A DNA stretch of 64,000 bases, taken from the NCBI GenBank assembly GCA_014799805.1, contig JAAVHJ010000003.1:1-64000 (forward strand), written 5' to 3'. The notes beneath the pieces were generated by a model that was not told the origin of the DNA, ran no database searches, and saw only the letters and a list, made by a program, of their open reading frames with translations. Made by a program: the position numbers and the translations under genes. Source of the DNA: Ruminococcus sp. GTDB taxonomy: Bacteria; Bacillota; Clostridia; Oscillospirales; Ruminococcaceae. This document shows, piece after piece, positions 61,994-64,000 of the stretch. The first letter of the stretch is position 1. Each line of letters starts with the position of its first letter.

Positions 61994-62046
61994 AATAAAA
62001 AAGAAGTATGAGATTTTATTTTTTAATTTAAGGAGATGAATATTTC

Positions 62047-62280
62047 ATGGAATATGTTAAATTATTAGGAAATATTAAAAACAAGAAAGATTTTTTGCAA
62101 TTTATGGAACTTTTTGGAAAAAATATAGAAAATATATCTATTCAGGAATATTTAGAATCTGTGAGTTCTTGGGTAGAGGATATGGAAGGCTATTATAAAA
62201 ACACTAATCAAGAAATACCTAATAATATAAATTGGGATTTTATCGCAACGCTTTTCTATGTAGGGAGTATTTACGAATAA
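62047..62280 (+). CDS. DUF7660-like small protein
   Basis: A 77-residue acidic helical protein with AAGGAG upstream. The end (NINWDFIATLFYVGSIYE) fits the W-x(6-9)-A/G-x-x-YE ending of DUF7660 proteins. These small proteins are often found near toxin-immunity and SUKH-type loci. A possible immunity protein; evidence is similarity of pattern only. Confidence 0.6.
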   Translation: MEYVKLLGNIKNKKDFLQFMELFGKNIENISIQEYLESVSSWVEDMEGYYKNTNQEIPNNINWDFIATLFYVGSIYE

Positions 62281-62334
62281 TTTTTATTATCTTGCAAAAA
62301 ATCTGTCAGAATTTCTAAAAATAGCTAGTTTGCA

Positions 62335-62363
62335 TTGCATTTTGTAGTATATTGTGCTATGAT
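62335..62363 (+). promoter_or_regulatory. Promoter of the AEC transporter gene
   Basis: TTGCAT (62335-62340), 17 bp, TATGAT (62358-62363), 20 bp before the start codon. Confidence 0.65.
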
Positions 62364-62383
62364 AATAACAGGAGATGAAAATT

Positions 62384-63307
62384 ATGGCACAAATTGTATT
62401 ACATCAGGCAATTAGCATGTTTTTATTAATTCTTGTTGGTGCAGGGTGTTTTAAATTAAAATTATTATCCAAAGAAACTGTCAATCAGATTTCTGCACTG
62501 GTACTTAAAATTATTAATCCCGTTGTTATTTTCATGGCTTATCAAAGAGAATTTCAGCCAGAATTAGTAAAAAATTTAGGCTGGACGTTTTTCTTATCTG
62601 TTGTTGCTTATGTGATAGCAATTGCAATTTCTTATAGTTGTATCCGGCAAAAAGATGACAGAGAAACTGCAATAGAACGATTTTCTTGTATTTATTCTAA
62701 CTGCGGATTTATGGGCATTCCGTTAGTAAAATCTATGTTTGATTATGAAGGCGTTTTTTATTTAACAGCGTTTCTGACAGTATTTAATGCACTTGTCTGG
62801 TCACATGGTGTGATGCAAATGTCGGGTGAAAAATCTTTGAAATCATTAGGCAAAGTGTTGCGTTCTCCTGCCATTATTGCAATTGTATTAGGTATGGTAT
62901 TTTTCTTTGTACAGATAACAATACCAGAAATTTTGACAGAAACGTTGGAATCAATCGGAAATTTAAACACGCCACTTGCCATGCTAGTTGCAGGTGCAAC
63001 AATTATTCAGACAGATTTATTACATGTATTTCAAAAAACAAGAGTATTTTATATTTGTTTTATTAAGCTTTTATTGATTCCAGCGCTAATCATAGGCATA
63101 TTTATGTTATTTTCATTTGATAAAGTCATTGAAATGACAGTGCTTGCAGCCATGTCTGCACCTAGTGCGGCGATTTGTACTATGCAATGTTTGAATTATC
63201 ACAGAAATGCGACATATGCGTCAGAATTATTTGGCGTGACAACGTTGTTTTCAGTCTTAACAATGCCTTTGATGATGATTATATACGAATTATCGGTCAA
63301 AATGTGA
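62384..63307 (+). CDS. AEC family transporter
   Basis: A 307-residue membrane protein with about ten hydrophobic helices, as in the auxin efflux carrier (AEC) family. The conserved NCGFMGIPLV appears in helix 4 (near residue 107) with its Asn and Gly-Pro pattern, and APSAAICTMQ near residue 260. Bacterial members export or import small organic acids such as malate; the substrate is unknown. ATG 62384 has AGGAG upstream. Single gene. Confidence 0.88.
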   Translation: MAQIVLHQAISMFLLILVGAGCFKLKLLSKETVNQISALVLKIINPVVIFMAYQREFQPELVKNLGWTFFLSVVAYVIAIAISYSCIRQKDDRETAIERFSCIYSNCGFMGIPLVKSMFDYEGVFYLTAFLTVFNALVWSHGVMQMSGEKSLKSLGKVLRSPAIIAIVLGMVFFFVQITIPEILTETLESIGNLNTPLAMLVAGATIIQTDLLHVFQKTRVFYICFIKLLLIPALIIGIFMLFSFDKVIEMTVLAAMSAPSAAICTMQCLNYHRNATYASELFGVTTLFSVLTMPLMMIIYELSVKM

Positions 63308-63392
63308 CAAACATCTACTATGAAATCTGTAAAAAAAACGCATATAATTTTATGCAAATTGTAGATTTTTTAAATCTTAAACAAAGTTTAAG

Positions 63393-63431
63393 AAAAAAAG
63401 CCTTGTACTTTTCAGGCTGATTTGATATAAT
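63393..63431 (+). promoter_or_regulatory. Overlapping terminator and promoter
   Basis: AGCCT (63399-63403) pairs with AGGCT (63414-63418) behind a run of A and before TTT, a short terminator for the transporter. The -35 TTGTAC (63403-63408) of the next gene lies in the hairpin loop, with TATAAT at 63426-63431 at 17 bp. Confidence 0.6.
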
Positions 63432-63471
63432 ACTAATATGCAAGTATTATTTAAACAAGGAGGATTAGAGC

Positions 63472-64000
63472 ATGAAACATAGAAAAATTTTATCTGCTAT
63501 GATAGCAATTACCATGCTTAGCAGTATGCAGGCAATAATAGCAAATGCAGAAGAAATTGAAACCAATGCGAATGAAACTGAAGTTGTTGATTCGACAGAA
63601 GCGCCTGCTACTGTGATTACAACAGAACAAGTGCTTGCTACAACAGCTGCTGTTGTTACAACAGAAGCTACTACAGAGGCAGAATTAACAGACGCTCCTA
63701 CAAATGCACCAGATGAGTCTATTGTAGAAACAACTACAGTATCAAATAATTCTGGTGATTCTGATTTAGACATCACAACAGCGCCAGTCAGTTCTACAGT
63801 GGCAACAACTGCAACAATTGTAACAACTGCAACAACTTCTAATGAGGTGATTTCTGCTGATTTAAAAGCTCCAGAGATTGGTAATTTTAAAGTAACTTCC
63901 CCTGATGGAGAAGAATTTGGTAATGGTGACGTAGCAGTCATTTCATGGGATGCTGTAGATGGTGCAGATGGTTATCAGGTTTACAGAACAGAAATTAACA
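63472..64000 (+). CDS. Secreted Thr-rich protein with Fn3-like domain (3' end outside window)
   Basis: The first 176 codons of an exported protein. A signal peptide is at residues 1-25 (KILSAMIAITMLSSMQAIIANA). About 105 residues of low complexity rich in Thr, Ala, Val and Glu follow. A fibronectin type III-like domain then starts near residue 130 (APEIGNFKVTS, AVISWDAVDGADGYQVYR). AAGGAGG precedes the ATG. It runs off the right edge. In Ruminococcus such proteins often go on to carbohydrate-active or cell-surface modules, but none is visible here. Confidence 0.8.
   Translation, partial: MKHRKILSAMIAITMLSSMQAIIANAEEIETNANETEVVDSTEAPATVITTEQVLATTAAVVTTEATTEAELTDAPTNAPDESIVETTTVSNNSGDSDLDITTAPVSSTVATTATIVTTATTSNEVISADLKAPEIGNFKVTSPDGEEFGNGDVAVISWDAVDGADGYQVYRTEIN

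Noticed and set aside
63465..63941. Minus-strand frame of 158 codons at the right edge
   Set aside because: Shadow of the Thr/Ala-rich secreted protein on the plus strand; no ribosome binding site.

Overview
The window is AT-rich DNA from an anaerobic, Gram-positive clostridial bacterium. It is most likely Ruminococcus-like (Oscillospiraceae); I do not name a species. The evidence is a secreted pectinase ending in a type I dockerin, LPXTG and BspA-type surface-protein remains, a reverse rubrerythrin, a SpoVAC protein, strong purine-rich ribosome binding sites and many TTGACA-N17-TATAAT promoters.

Layout. (1) Positions 1 to about 23627 are one end of a Mu-like transposable prophage, read right to left on the minus strand. 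From its end inwards come a repressor, a divergent Cro/Ner-like regulator with palindromic operators, a Lar-like anti-restriction protein, the MuA-type transposase and MuB-type ATPase, GemA, a Mor-family activator, Mu gp25/26/27-like genes, a NusG-family antiterminator, then terminase, portal, a minor capsid protein with a JAMM-like C-terminal domain, scaffold, coat, connectors, tail tube, tail chaperones, tape measure, tail hub and a collagen-like fibre that runs off the left edge. (2) An IS5-family element (23658-24794) lies between the prophage end and a CPBP protease gene that it truncates. (3) 25.2-26.5 kb holds a decayed toxin-immunity remnant with a Syd/SUKH-like protein. (4) 26.6-49.7 kb is chromosomal: histidine phosphatase, SpoVAC, a two-component system, a sugar transferase with a Wzz-like protein, SbcCD, fructose-bisphosphate aldolase, a DUF975 protein with an Asn/Gln-rich tail, NAD(P)HX repair enzyme, nitroreductase, a NahK/APH-like kinase, metallophosphoesterase, a broken LPXTG protein, and a substrate-binding protein paired with a degenerate GGDEF protein. 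(5) 50.1-56.1 kb is a five-gene plus-strand cluster: leucine-rich-repeat protein, protein kinase with zinc ribbon, vWA protein, PP2C phosphatase, and a cytidine-deaminase-like protein with a Gln/Pro/Tyr-rich tail. (6) 56.2-64.0 kb has a two-domain pectate lyase with dockerin, reverse rubrerythrin, an XRE-led group of small genes, an AEC transporter and the start of a secreted Thr-rich/Fn3 protein.

How the genes work together. The prophage carries a complete regulatory ladder: repressor switch, early transposition operon, Mor-controlled middle genes, and apparently NusG-type antitermination through a structured leader and terminator into the late operon. The 50-56 kb cluster resembles the TerY-P triad (kinase, vWA, PP2C), extended by a deaminase-like protein and a repeat protein. 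Two of its genes have an RNA hairpin with the same closing stem between the Shine-Dalgarno sequence and the start codon. I regard this cluster and the antitermination module as the most interesting parts of the window. No rRNA, tRNA or CRISPR array was seen.
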